A stretch of DNA of 7,882 bases from Tannerellaceae bacterium. Its GTDB lineage: Bacteria > Bacteroidota > Bacteroidia > Bacteroidales > Tannerellaceae. A program made the translations under genes and the position numbers. Under the pieces are notes generated by a model, which worked only from the letters and a program-made list of their open reading frames with translations, was not told the origin of the DNA and made no database searches. This document shows positions 1-5,943 of this stretch, one piece after another (within the stretch, counting starts at the first letter, position 1; the number at the start of each line of letters is the position of its first letter). The stretch is taken from NCBI GenBank assembly GCA_031284275.1, contig JAITAD010000005.1, positions 1 through 7,882 on the forward strand, read 5' to 3'.

Positions 1-113
1 TCGGCGATATCGGCGGGATGCAGCTCTTCGAGCAAAGCCCGTATCGCGTCACCTTCGTGGGCGGCGATGTGGCGCTTGAGGCGAGAGACAAACTCTCCGT
101 TGAGTTCTACCAT
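1..113 (-). CDS. mgtE: Magnesium transporter MgtE, N-terminal fragment (runs off the left edge)
   Basis: Reading the minus strand from the ATG at 113-111 gives 37 codons that stay open to the window edge. The peptide begins MVELNGEFVSRLKR and reaches EELHPADIA at residues 29-37. LHPADIA after a short charged helical lead-in is the hallmark of the cytoplasmic N domain of MgtE, the homodimeric Mg2+ channel of the inner membrane; that domain precedes two CBS domains and five membrane helices, all of which lie outside this window. The family call therefore rests on one short motif plus the typical N-terminal length. The gene diverges from the RNA methyltransferase gene, with 93 bases between the two start codons. 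I found no convincing -7 box on the minus strand in that gap, so its promoter is unplaced. A different protein with an MgtE-N-like domain remains possible. Confidence 0.72.
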   Translation of the reverse strand, partial: MVELNGEFVSRLKRHIAAHEGDAIRALLEELHPADIA

Positions 114-122
114 TAAACAGTG

Positions 123-153
123 TTTATTTGCGGCGGAAAAATTTTTACTTTTG
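123..153 (+). promoter_or_regulatory. Bacteroides-type promoter for the methyltransferase-purD pair
   Basis: TACTTTTG at 146-153 matches the Bacteroidota -7 consensus TAnnTTTG exactly. A weak -33 candidate, TTTA at 123-126 (within TGTTTATTTG), lies 19 bases upstream, which is the expected spacing; the better-matching TTTG at 127-130 is only 15 bases away. Transcription would begin near 160, leaving a leader of about 46 bases. Predicted from sequence only. Confidence 0.55.
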
Positions 154-206
154 CGGCGATTTGGCGTATACGGTAATATAAGGATAAAAAAACGACGGCC
201 GTTCCT

Positions 207-1379
207 ATGAGTTTCGAGATGGTTGCCAAGACCTTGCAAGGTTTGGAGGGTGTGCTTGCAGCAGAATTGCGGGATCTGGGCGCCGAAGAGGTGCAGGAAG
301 GATGCCGTTCGGTGTCGTTCAAGGGGGATATGACGATACTCTACAAGGCGAACTTCCATTGTCGTACGGCCTTGCGGGTACTGCGGCCACTATTGCGATT
401 CAATGTGGAGAACGCCGATACGATATACGCAGTTTTGGTAAAGTTTGAGTGGGCGAAATACATGCGGGCGACGACGTCGTTTACCGTAGATACGGTGTCA
501 CATTCTTCGTTGGTGACGAACTCGCGCTTTGCGAGTTATCGGGTGAAAGATGCGATAGCGGATTATTGGAAAGGGAAATGCGGGCAGAGGCCGTCGGTAA
601 ATGTGGAGTCGCCGGATTTGTATATACACCTGCACGTCAGCGGGGATGAGGCGACCTTGTCGCTGGACAGTTCGGGAGAAAGCCTGCATAAACGGGGTTA
701 TCGGGTGGCGGCGACGGATACGCCGCTGAACGAGGTGTTGGCGGCGGGTCTTATCCTGTTTACGGGCTGGCGCGGAGAATGTCATCTTGTGGATCCGATG
801 TGCGGATCGGGGACGTTCCTGACGGAGGCGGCCATGATTGCACTCAACATCCCGCCGGGACTGTTCCGAAAATCCTTCGCCTTTGAGAAATGGCTTGACT
901 TTGATGCAGACCTCTTCGCCGCTATCTCGGAAGATGACAGCGGGGAACAGGCTTTCGACTTCTGCTGCTATGGCTATGATATCTCTGCGGAAGCGGTGGC
1001 GGTGACGAAACGTAATGTGGAAAGCGCCGGACTGTCGCAATACATAAAGGTATGCCGTCGGCCGTTGCAACTTTTCGCCGACCCTCCCCATCCTGCGATG
1101 CTGGTGACGAACCCACCCTACGGAGAACGGTTGAAAGTGCGTGACTTGACGGAACTTTACGGATTGCTTGGGGAACGGTTGAAGCACCATTTCATTGGAG
1201 GGAAAGCTTGGATTTTGGGTTACAGGGATGATTGCTTTACGCATATCGGGTTGCATCCTTCGAAAAAACTGCGGGTACTCAACGGGCAGTTGGAATGTCA
1301 GTTTCGTGGGTATGAGATGTTTGCGGGTACAAATAAGGAACATAAAACGCTGATGGCGCATAGCGTCGGGGCGATATAA
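207..1379 (+). CDS. THUMP-domain class I SAM-dependent RNA methyltransferase (RlmL/UPF0020 family)
   Basis: This 390-residue protein has the layout of the RlmL-type methyltransferases, which methylate exocyclic amines of rRNA or tRNA bases in the cytoplasm. The N-terminal ~160 residues fit a ferredoxin-like plus THUMP RNA-binding module. A linker with the family-typical HKRGYR and PLNEVLAAG stretches (about 161-180) leads into a Rossmann methyltransferase domain. Seen directly: SAM-binding motif I DPMCGSGTFLTEAA at 196-209, and the catalytic NPPYGERL at 302-309, whose Asn-Pro-Pro-Tyr core is the signature of amino (N-) methyltransferases. The length fits the short single-methyltransferase form and not the two-domain RlmKL fusion of Enterobacteria. 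The ATG at 207 is preceded by a weak AGGA some 20 bases upstream; an in-frame ATG at 219 is a less likely start. purD follows after 15 bases, so the two are probably co-transcribed. The exact target base cannot be read from sequence, so I give no gene symbol. Confidence 0.93.
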   Translation: MSFEMVAKTLQGLEGVLAAELRDLGAEEVQEGCRSVSFKGDMTILYKANFHCRTALRVLRPLLRFNVENADTIYAVLVKFEWAKYMRATTSFTVDTVSHSSLVTNSRFASYRVKDAIADYWKGKCGQRPSVNVESPDLYIHLHVSGDEATLSLDSSGESLHKRGYRVAATDTPLNEVLAAGLILFTGWRGECHLVDPMCGSGTFLTEAAMIALNIPPGLFRKSFAFEKWLDFDADLFAAISEDDSGEQAFDFCCYGYDISAEAVAVTKRNVESAGLSQYIKVCRRPLQLFADPPHPAMLVTNPPYGERLKVRDLTELYGLLGERLKHHFIGGKAWILGYRDDCFTHIGLHPSKKLRVLNGQLECQFRGYEMFAGTNKEHKTLMAHSVGAI

Positions 1380-1394
1380 ACGAAGCAGTCGCTA

Positions 1395-2666
1395 ATGAAC
1401 GCAATAGTAATAGGTTCGGGAGCCAGAGAACATGCGCTGGTATGGAAACTTCGTCAGGAAGACAAAATCCGGCGTCTGTTCGCTCTTCCCGGTAATGCAG
1501 GGACAAGGACGCTGTGTACCAACCGTAACGTGGCGATAGACGATTTTTCGGGTATTCGAAAAGTGGGGATACTGTACAATGCGGGGTTGGTGGTAGCCGG
1601 TCCCGAAGTGCCGTTGGTGAACGGGTTGTATGAATACCTCATGGACGATAACCTCCTCAAGGCAGCTCACTTCGTAGGACCCGGCCGCATGGGCGCTCGA
1701 TTGGAGGGGAGCAAGCGTTTTGCGAAGGCGTTCATGCGCCGCCATGGTATCCCCACGGCGGACAGTATAGCGGTCACGGCCGAGACCATCGTCCAAGGCC
1801 TGGATTTTCTCAAAGCGAACAGGCCGCCCTATGTGCTGAAAGCCGACGGCCTGGCGGCAGGGAAGGGCGTGGTTATCCTTCACCGTCTGGCGGAGGCGGA
1901 GGCGGAACTGCGGGCGATGTTGGGAGGTAAGTTCGGCAAGGCGGGGAAGATGGTGGTGATAGAGAAGTTTCTGGCCGGCGATGAGGTGTCATTTTTCATT
2001 TTGACGGATGGCCGCCATTACAAACTCTTACCCTATGCCAAAGACTACAAGCGGATTGGGGATGGAGATACGGGAGGAAACACGGGAGGGATGGGAGCGA
2101 TATCGCCCGTTCCGTTCGTAGATAAGGCGTTTGCCGAAAAGGTGGAAGAACGAATCATCCGTCCGACGGTAGAGGGTTTGCTGAAAGAAAACATCATTTA
2201 CAAAGGGTTTCTGTATTTCGGATTGATTAACGTAGGGGGAGAGCCTTACCTTATTGAATATAACTGCCGCATGGGGGATCCGGAGGCGGCGGTGGTTATT
2301 CCCCGTATCAAGTCGTCGCTGTTAGACCTTTTCAGAGGGGTGTCGACAGGCGACTTGCACAAGCGTCCGTTGGAGATAGACGAACGGGCGGCAGCGACAG
2401 TGGTATTGGCAAGCAAGGGATACCCCGACAGCTATGAAACGGGGAAGGTCATTACCGGCCTCGACGGGTTGCCGCCTGAGGCGCTTGTTTTCTACGCCGG
2501 AGCTGTATGGAACGAAAAACGGAAGCAGACGCTGACGAACGGAGGGCGTGTGCTGGCCGTAGGAGGCATGGGCGCAACGGTGTCCGAAGCGTTGGAAAAA
2601 GCCTACTCCTACATACCGCATATCCATTTTGAGGGGATGTATTACAGGCGAGATATCGGGAAGTAG
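1395..2666 (+). CDS. purD: Phosphoribosylamine--glycine ligase (GAR synthetase)
   Basis: PurD joins 5-phosphoribosylamine to glycine with ATP, the second step of de novo purine synthesis, in the cytoplasm. The 423-residue length is normal for the monofunctional enzyme. Seen in order: an N-terminal nucleotide-fold motif GSGAREHA at 7-14 (usually GSGGREHA); VVAGPEVPLVNG; GARLEGSKRFAK opening the ATP-grasp region; KADGLAAGKGVV from residue 149, the phosphate-binding loop; DYKRIGDGDTGGNTGGMGA, the glycine-rich stretch typical of GARS; and EYNCRMGDPE at 288-297, where the acidic and Asn residues are the expected Mg2+ ligands. The last motif continues as AA where relatives usually have T followed by Q or E, a mild departure from the GARS signature. 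The start is 15 bases after the methyltransferase stop, with no obvious ribosome-binding site, as is common in this phylum. No terminator hairpin follows the stop. Confidence 0.97.
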   Translation: MNAIVIGSGAREHALVWKLRQEDKIRRLFALPGNAGTRTLCTNRNVAIDDFSGIRKVGILYNAGLVVAGPEVPLVNGLYEYLMDDNLLKAAHFVGPGRMGARLEGSKRFAKAFMRRHGIPTADSIAVTAETIVQGLDFLKANRPPYVLKADGLAAGKGVVILHRLAEAEAELRAMLGGKFGKAGKMVVIEKFLAGDEVSFFILTDGRHYKLLPYAKDYKRIGDGDTGGNTGGMGAISPVPFVDKAFAEKVEERIIRPTVEGLLKENIIYKGFLYFGLINVGGEPYLIEYNCRMGDPEAAVVIPRIKSSLLDLFRGVSTGDLHKRPLEIDERAAATVVLASKGYPDSYETGKVITGLDGLPPEALVFYAGAVWNEKRKQTLTNGGRVLAVGGMGATVSEALEKAYSYIPHIHFEGMYYRRDIGK

Positions 2667-2683
2667 GAGAAAAAAAGAAAAGG

Positions 2684-2774
2684 ATAGTTACTCCGGATGA
2701 AGAAAAAAGCGGGAAAATGTTGATGCCGGAAGAAAAAAAAAGGGGGAAGAATGATGATACCAGAAAAAAAGTAG
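2684..2774 (+). repeat. Three degenerate ~33-base purine-rich direct repeats in the purD-VapB spacer
   Basis: Three copies of a unit resembling (A/G)TgAT(G/A)CCGGAAGAAAAAA sit head to tail. The anchor CCGGA/CCAGA falls at 2693, 2726 and 2760, giving periods of 33 and 34 bases. Each anchor leads into a run of A after an interposed GA or ATGAAG, and copies 1 and 2 then have a G-rich stretch. The plus strand here is almost pure A and G. The array ends where the -7 box of the toxin-antitoxin operon begins, so it may be a regulator-binding array, a slippage-prone duplication, or neutral. The copies are imperfect, and no spacer or array architecture like CRISPR is present. Confidence 0.5.
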
Positions 2775-2782
2775 TATTTTTG
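2775..2782 (+). promoter_or_regulatory. Candidate -7 box for the VapBC-type operon
   Basis: TATTTTTG fits TAnnTTTG exactly and lies 45 bases before the antitoxin ATG. No TTTG is found 19-21 bases upstream, so the -33 element is missing or degenerate; a weak promoter dependent on or repressed by the antitoxin complex would fit toxin-antitoxin practice. A run of T downstream of poly-A DNA can make this match by chance. Confidence 0.4.
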
Positions 2783-2827
2783 TGGGGGAGTAGAAGTGAG
2801 GTATAACAAAGAAAGACACAGAGCAAG

Positions 2828-3106
2828 ATGGAAACGTTCAAAGGAATGGCAGGCAATGGCGGGGCGCTTGTTGTTGGCGAAGGGCTGCTGTTGGTGCGTG
2901 GAGAGGGCGCAGAAGTGTCTTTTCGGGAAAGGATAGTTGAAGCTGTCAAGAGCATAGCGGCTCCATTCAGGAAAGCGAAGGCGGCGGATGATGATTTTTT
3001 CCGGCTTGCCGGCGCTTGGGAATCTGACCGGAGTGCAGACGATATGGTGGCGGATATTAAAGCGGCAAGGCGCTTTAAGGGGGGAAAAGAAGAAATGTTC
3101 CGGTAA
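2828..3106 (+). CDS. VapB-like antitoxin of a type II toxin-antitoxin pair
   Basis: The 92-residue product lies directly upstream of a PIN-domain toxin, the usual antitoxin position. Its C-terminal part, from DDDFFRLAGAW (about residue 55) through DRSADDMVADIKAARRF, matches what I know of antitoxin tails that pair with PIN toxins in Bacteroidota (FFxLAGxW followed by DRSAxExxxxIxxxR). That tail is the part expected to wrap the toxin and block its active site. The N-terminal 40 residues are unusual: rich in Gly and Val, with no AbrB, ribbon-helix-helix or Phd fold that I can recognise, although this is where DNA binding for autorepression would be expected. Reading the other two plus-strand frames over this stretch gives stop codons and no better N-terminus, so a frameshift is not supported. 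The ATG at 2828 gives the METF start common for such genes; no Shine-Dalgarno is evident. The toxin follows after 26 bases. Assignment is by tail similarity and context. Confidence 0.68.
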   Translation: METFKGMAGNGGALVVGEGLLLVRGEGAEVSFRERIVEAVKSIAAPFRKAKAADDDFFRLAGAWESDRSADDMVADIKAARRFKGGKEEMFR

Positions 3107-3132
3107 ATATCGGCTTTTAGCAGTTCGAGGCA

Positions 3133-3534
3133 GTGCGGTACTTGTTGGACACTTCGACTTGCGTCTTTTTTCTGCGAGGGGAGTATGGGGTGGAAGAGAT
3201 GATACGTGCACGAGGGGTGGATAATTGTTGCATTTCGGATATTACGGTAGCGGAATTGCGTTATGGGGCGGAGAATAGTGGGAATCCTAAAAAACATCAT
3301 CGGCTGTTGGACGCTTTTCTGGATTGGGTGGAAACCTTGCCCATAACAAACGCTATCTCAGTATATGCTGAGGAAAAGGTACGGCTCAGGCGTCTGGGTG
3401 TGCCTCACCACGACGATTTCGACTTGCTCATCGGAGCTTCTGCCATCAGTGAGCGGTTGACGCTTGTGACGGATAATCTGAAAGACTTTGAACGGCTTGC
3501 CGGAATCAAGGTAGAGAATTGGGTCAGGAGATAG
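3133..3534 (+). CDS. VapC-family PIN-domain toxin (predicted RNase)
   Basis: This 133-residue protein is a complete PIN domain. The acidic residues that hold the catalytic metal are all visible: Asp6 in YLLDTS, Glu41 in TVAELRYGAE, Asp97 in DDFDLLIGA, and Asp114 in LVTDN. VapC toxins are Mg2+-dependent endoribonucleases that cut tRNA or rRNA and stop translation until bound by their VapB. Length and motif spacing are normal for the family. The start is GTG at 3133: an in-frame stop at 3118-3120 leaves no upstream alternative, and YLLDT lies right at the N-terminus as in relatives. A GTG start and 26-base gap after the antitoxin would favour less toxin than antitoxin. The last 11 bases overlap the convergent DUF3109 gene. 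No truncation or missing residue is seen, so the toxin is probably active. Its RNA target is unknown. Confidence 0.92.
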   Translation: MRYLLDTSTCVFFLRGEYGVEEMIRARGVDNCCISDITVAELRYGAENSGNPKKHHRLLDAFLDWVETLPITNAISVYAEEKVRLRRLGVPHHDDFDLLIGASAISERLTLVTDNLKDFERLAGIKVENWVRR

Positions 3535-4153
3535 GGACAGGAGGAGATGTTCGGGGGTGGCGATGCCACTCGGCGGCGACGGTGAGGAGTTCGGCATACC
3601 AGTCGGCGCCGAAGCGGCGGGTGAGCGGAGCGGCAAGGAAACGGTAGAGGTAGATATTTTCCCGTTTACCACGGATAAAGGCATCACGGCATATCTTGCG
3701 ATGTTGCACGTTGAGGGCGGTGAAGTGGGCGTATTGCGTTTCGACGACGGGGAAGAGGTGGCAAGAGATGGGTTTGAGTGAGCAGGAGGGAACAGGCGAG
3801 GTTTTGAGCGGGACGGATACAGGATAGTCTTCGAGGATGCAGCGGCAGATGCGGGAGGTGTCGGGAGAATAGCGGGTAAAGATACAGTCGGCCTCACCGA
3901 CAGTAGGGATAACGTCGTCGCCATCGGCGTCTTTTTCGCATATACCACGCCGGTGAAGGGTTTCTCGTGCGGCAGGGGATAACTTATCGATAAGGACAGG
4001 CAATGCGGTTTGCAGCGCATCGGCCTCACCGGCCGCCAGAGGAGGGCCGGCATCGCCTTCGACGCAACATAAGCCGCGGCAACGGGAGAGGTCGCAACAG
4101 AAAAGGGTGTCCAACAAGTCAAGACTGACGAGAACCTCTCCTATTTGAAACAT
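3524..4153 (-). CDS. DUF3109 family cysteine-rich protein
   Basis: A 209-residue cytoplasmic protein that I recognise as DUF3109, a YkgJ-like family of unknown biochemical role found widely in Bacteroidota. The N-terminus IGEVLVSLDLLD and the cysteine cluster at Cys20, 25, 29 and 30 (CDLSRCRGLCCVEGDAG) are characteristic. Further cysteines follow at 90, 103, 105 and 131, the last in KPISCHLFPV, another family motif; together they form a likely Fe-S cluster or zinc site. Residues 106-127 between Cys105 and KPISC, and the Pro-rich C-terminal tail after AEWHRH, look less conserved. No signal peptide or membrane segment is present. The ATG at 4153 gives the usual MFQIG-type start and lies 21 bases after the M23 gene stop, so it is the last gene of that operon. 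Its stop lies inside the end of the convergent toxin gene, leaving no room for a terminator between them. Function is not known. Confidence 0.88.
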   Translation of the reverse strand: MFQIGEVLVSLDLLDTLFCCDLSRCRGLCCVEGDAGPPLAAGEADALQTALPVLIDKLSPAARETLHRRGICEKDADGDDVIPTVGEADCIFTRYSPDTSRICRCILEDYPVSVPLKTSPVPSCSLKPISCHLFPVVETQYAHFTALNVQHRKICRDAFIRGKRENIYLYRFLAAPLTRRFGADWYAELLTVAAEWHRHPRTSPPVPIS

Positions 4154-4174
4154 GGGCGTATTGAGCAGGGCGGG

Positions 4175-5044
4175 TCAGAAAGGGATGTACTCGATGGGAT
4201 TGAGCGGTTGAGCGCGAAACCACAGCTCGAAATGGAGGTGAGCGCCGGTAGTGAGGTTACCGGTGTTACCGATGAGGGCGATGGCTTCGCCGGCCCATAC
4301 CTGATCACCGGTCTCTTTGAGGAGGACGTCATTGTGTTTGTAGACGGAGAGGAACCCGTTCTTGTGTTGCAGTTGGATGACGTTACCGTATTTGGGATCG
4401 TAACCACTGTAGACGACGGTACCGGCTTGAGTAGCCAGGACGCTCTCACGTGGAGAGGACACGAGGTCGATACCGAAATGGCCCTCTTCGGGAGCGAAAG
4501 CTTGTGAGATGCTACCCCTGACGGGACGGTAAAAGAACTGCCCGTCGGCGCCGGTAGCGACGCTTTTACCGGAGACACTGTATTTCTCCTCTTCCTCGAA
4601 ACGTCTGACGAAATCGGATTCCTTTTCCCCTCGGGGGATGTTGTAATCGGCGGTATGGGAGAGGGTATCGATTTGTCGGACGGAGTCGACGGTGGTGGCG
4701 CCGCTGAGGATGCCGACGATGTTTTCGAGGTATCGGGACTGCACATCAAGTTGATGTTCGAGGGAGTCGGTACGCATGACGTTCTCGACGATTTCCTGCC
4801 GTATCTCGACGTCAAGGTATCCGGGGAGGAAGTTACGGATGGGGGTCTGGGTGATGAGCAGGGCGGTGACGGCGATGAGGAAAGCGGCGAAGACAGCTAT
4901 CGTCCCGATGGCCGAGAGGAGAGAGAGGCGGAAAGACCATACCTCTTCCAATGCCCCTTCGTTGAAGAAAGAGAGTTTGTATTTGAACTTTAAGCGTTTC
5001 CAAAAGGAGTTTTTCTGCTTTTCTCCCCGTTGAGATGTTCGCAT
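4175..5044 (-). CDS. Membrane-anchored M23/LytM family metallopeptidase
   Basis: From the ATG at 5044 the protein has 289 residues. A basic cytoplasmic head (about 1-40) is followed by one membrane helix (about 42-65, rich in Leu, Ile, Ala and Val), then a charged, probably coiled-coil region (about 75-115), and a C-terminal LytM domain (about 172-286). The zinc and catalytic residues of M23 are all visible: His189 and Asp193 in GHFGIDLV, His237 in VYKHND, and His269 and His271 in GAHLHFELW. The family cuts peptide crossbridges or stem peptides of peptidoglycan; this type is held in the inner membrane with its active domain in the periplasm. With all residues intact it is predicted to be an active enzyme and not a degenerate EnvC-like activator. 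I chose ATG 5044 over a TTG at 5053 that overlaps the upstream stop; ATG 5044 starts five bases after that stop. Tight coupling to the lipoprotein gene suggests a shared envelope task. Confidence 0.92.
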   Translation of the reverse strand: MRTSQRGEKQKNSFWKRLKFKYKLSFFNEGALEEVWSFRLSLLSAIGTIAVFAAFLIAVTALLITQTPIRNFLPGYLDVEIRQEIVENVMRTDSLEHQLDVQSRYLENIVGILSGATTVDSVRQIDTLSHTADYNIPRGEKESDFVRRFEEEEKYSVSGKSVATGADGQFFYRPVRGSISQAFAPEEGHFGIDLVSSPRESVLATQAGTVVYSGYDPKYGNVIQLQHKNGFLSVYKHNDVLLKETGDQVWAGEAIALIGNTGNLTTGAHLHFELWFRAQPLNPIEYIPF

Positions 5045-5049
5045 GGCGT

Positions 5050-5841
5050 TCAAATTAAGGAAGATTGGGGCGAAGGGCTGTCAGCAGAGTCGGGAGATGT
5101 TGCGGGAGCCAACTTTTGGCGGAGATAGTCGAGGCGTCGGGCGGATTTTTGCCGTTCGGTTTCGAAGCGGACGATATCGTGTAAGAGGTGCGAGAACTGG
5201 TAGGTGGAGGCGATGTTACTGAGGTCTTTGGCATTGATATGGATGTAATAGGCCTCACCGCCGAGGTAGTCGGCGCGGAGGCGGCCGGCGTTACGGTTCT
5301 CGTAGAGAAATTGCAGGAGGGGGAGGCATTGTTCACCGCGGTAAGTGACGACTTCGGTGAAGAGGCCGTCGTCTTCGAAGCGGTAGTTGCGTCCGCCGTC
5401 AAAAGGGACGTCGGGGGTTTGGGCATACAGGCCTGTGGGGATACTGATGCGCAGGGCGGTGTGACGGATGGGGCGGCGTCCGGCGTAGACGCTGGCGAGG
5501 AACGGCTCGCCCTGCTCGGTGACGCCGCTGCGGAGGTAGGAGCGGCCGATGTTGTGTTCGATGGTTTGCCTGCGATGGACGTAGTTGCCGGAGGTGGCGT
5601 AGGCGGTGTCTTTTTCAAAGGAGAAAGTACCGCGCAGGGCTTCCATCTCGCTGCGCAGGAGAGGCAGGATACTGTCGCAAAAGGCAACGTTGCGAGCGGC
5701 TTCGACACTGTCCTGCCGCCGAGCCGTCTGCAGGGAGTCGCGGCGCGCCGACAGTTCGGCCGAAGCCGAGGGACGGGAACAGGCAGGCGTCAGGAGCGAC
5801 AGTGGGACGGCGAGGCAGAGTAGAGCGAAATGTCGAGGCAT
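5050..5841 (-). CDS. Predicted lipoprotein of unknown function, first gene of the M23 operon
   Basis: A 263-residue protein with a lipoprotein signal: short basic start (MPRH), hydrophobic stretch FALLCLAVPLSLL, and Cys21 in LTPAC as the probable lipidation site. The lipobox is loose (Thr at -3, Pro at -2), but Bacteroidota tolerate this. The mature protein starts with a charged helical stretch (about 28-70, ELSARRDSLQTARRQDSVEAAR), probably coiled coil. A mixed region follows, rich in Tyr and Arg (about 75-205), with motifs such as TSGNYVHRRQ and GGEAYYIHINAKDLSNIA. Then comes a second helix (FETERQKSARRLDYLRQKL) and a Ser/Pro tail. I recognise no domain family. It is likely anchored in the envelope. 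Its stop is five bases from the ATG of the M23 peptidase gene, so the two are translationally close and may work together, for instance in placing or controlling the peptidase; that role is inference. Confidence 0.75.
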   Translation of the reverse strand: MPRHFALLCLAVPLSLLTPACSRPSASAELSARRDSLQTARRQDSVEAARNVAFCDSILPLLRSEMEALRGTFSFEKDTAYATSGNYVHRRQTIEHNIGRSYLRSGVTEQGEPFLASVYAGRRPIRHTALRISIPTGLYAQTPDVPFDGGRNYRFEDDGLFTEVVTYRGEQCLPLLQFLYENRNAGRLRADYLGGEAYYIHINAKDLSNIASTYQFSHLLHDIVRFETERQKSARRLDYLRQKLAPATSPDSADSPSPQSSLI

Positions 5842-5863
5842 GGCAATTTGTTTTTATTGGGCG

Positions 5864-5891
5864 CAAAGGTAGAGGTTTCTTGTCAAAAGTA
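5864..5891 (-). promoter_or_regulatory. Candidate promoter(s) of the lipoprotein-M23-DUF3109 operon
   Basis: Read on the minus strand, TACCTTTG (5871-5864) and TACTTTTG (5891-5884) both fit TAnnTTTG. They lie 22 and 42 bases before the ATG at 5841. The nearer one would give a leader of roughly 15 bases, the farther one about 35. Neither has a clear TTTG at the -33 position, so which is used cannot be decided by eye. Confidence 0.45.
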
Positions 5892-5893
5892 TT

Positions 5894-5901
5894 TACATTT
5901 G
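5894..5901 (+). promoter_or_regulatory. Candidate -7 box of the secreted-protein gene
   Basis: TACATTTG matches TAnnTTTG on the plus strand, 42 bases before the ATG at 5944. Transcription would start near 5908, placing the leader hairpin within the first thirty bases of the mRNA. No convincing -33 TTTG is present. It lies two bases from a minus-strand -7 box, so the two directions could compete. Confidence 0.42.
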
Positions 5902-5913
5902 CGGGCAAAGATA

Positions 5914-5934
5914 GGCCGCCCGTTGTGGGCGGCC
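5914..5934 (+). promoter_or_regulatory. Perfect GC-rich hairpin in the leader of the secreted-protein gene
   Basis: GGCCGCCC at 5914-5921 pairs exactly with GGGCGGCC at 5927-5934 around a 5-base loop (GTTGT). All eight pairs are G-C. It ends nine bases before the ATG at 5944, so it overlaps where a ribosome would land. No T run follows, so it is not a standard intrinsic terminator. It could block initiation, protect the 5' end of the mRNA, or (as the DNA palindrome) bind a protein. Confidence 0.6.
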
Positions 5935-5943
5935 GTTCGAGAC

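Noticed and set aside
498..1361. Long minus-strand open frame antisense to the RNA methyltransferase gene
   Set aside because: Low-complexity Arg/His/Pro-rich translation with no motif; the plus-strand frame has clear SAM-binding and NPPY motifs. A shadow frame.
2684..2774. CRISPR array
   Set aside because: Repeats are degenerate, directly adjacent without unique spacers, and there are no cas genes.
2452..3300. Minus-strand open frame spanning the purD end, spacer and toxin-antitoxin genes
   Set aside because: Its Phe/Ser-rich stretch is only the complement of the purine-rich repeats; it crosses three better-supported features.
4141..4815. Minus-strand open frame of 224 codons in another frame within the M23 gene
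   Set aside because: Ser/Pro/Thr-rich translation; the M23 frame carries all catalytic residues.
5051..5053. TTG start for the M23 gene, giving three more residues
   Set aside because: It overlaps the TGA of the lipoprotein gene and would be a rare start; an ATG three codons later gives a normal start. Not fully excluded.
5188..5823. 211-codon plus-strand open frame opposite the lipoprotein gene
   Set aside because: Gly/Val/Ala-rich translation typical of the complement of a G/C-skewed gene; the minus frame has a signal peptide and lipobox and fits the operon spacing.
5914..5934. Intrinsic terminator
   Set aside because: A strong stem but no following T run, and it lies just upstream of a start codon downstream of a promoter box.
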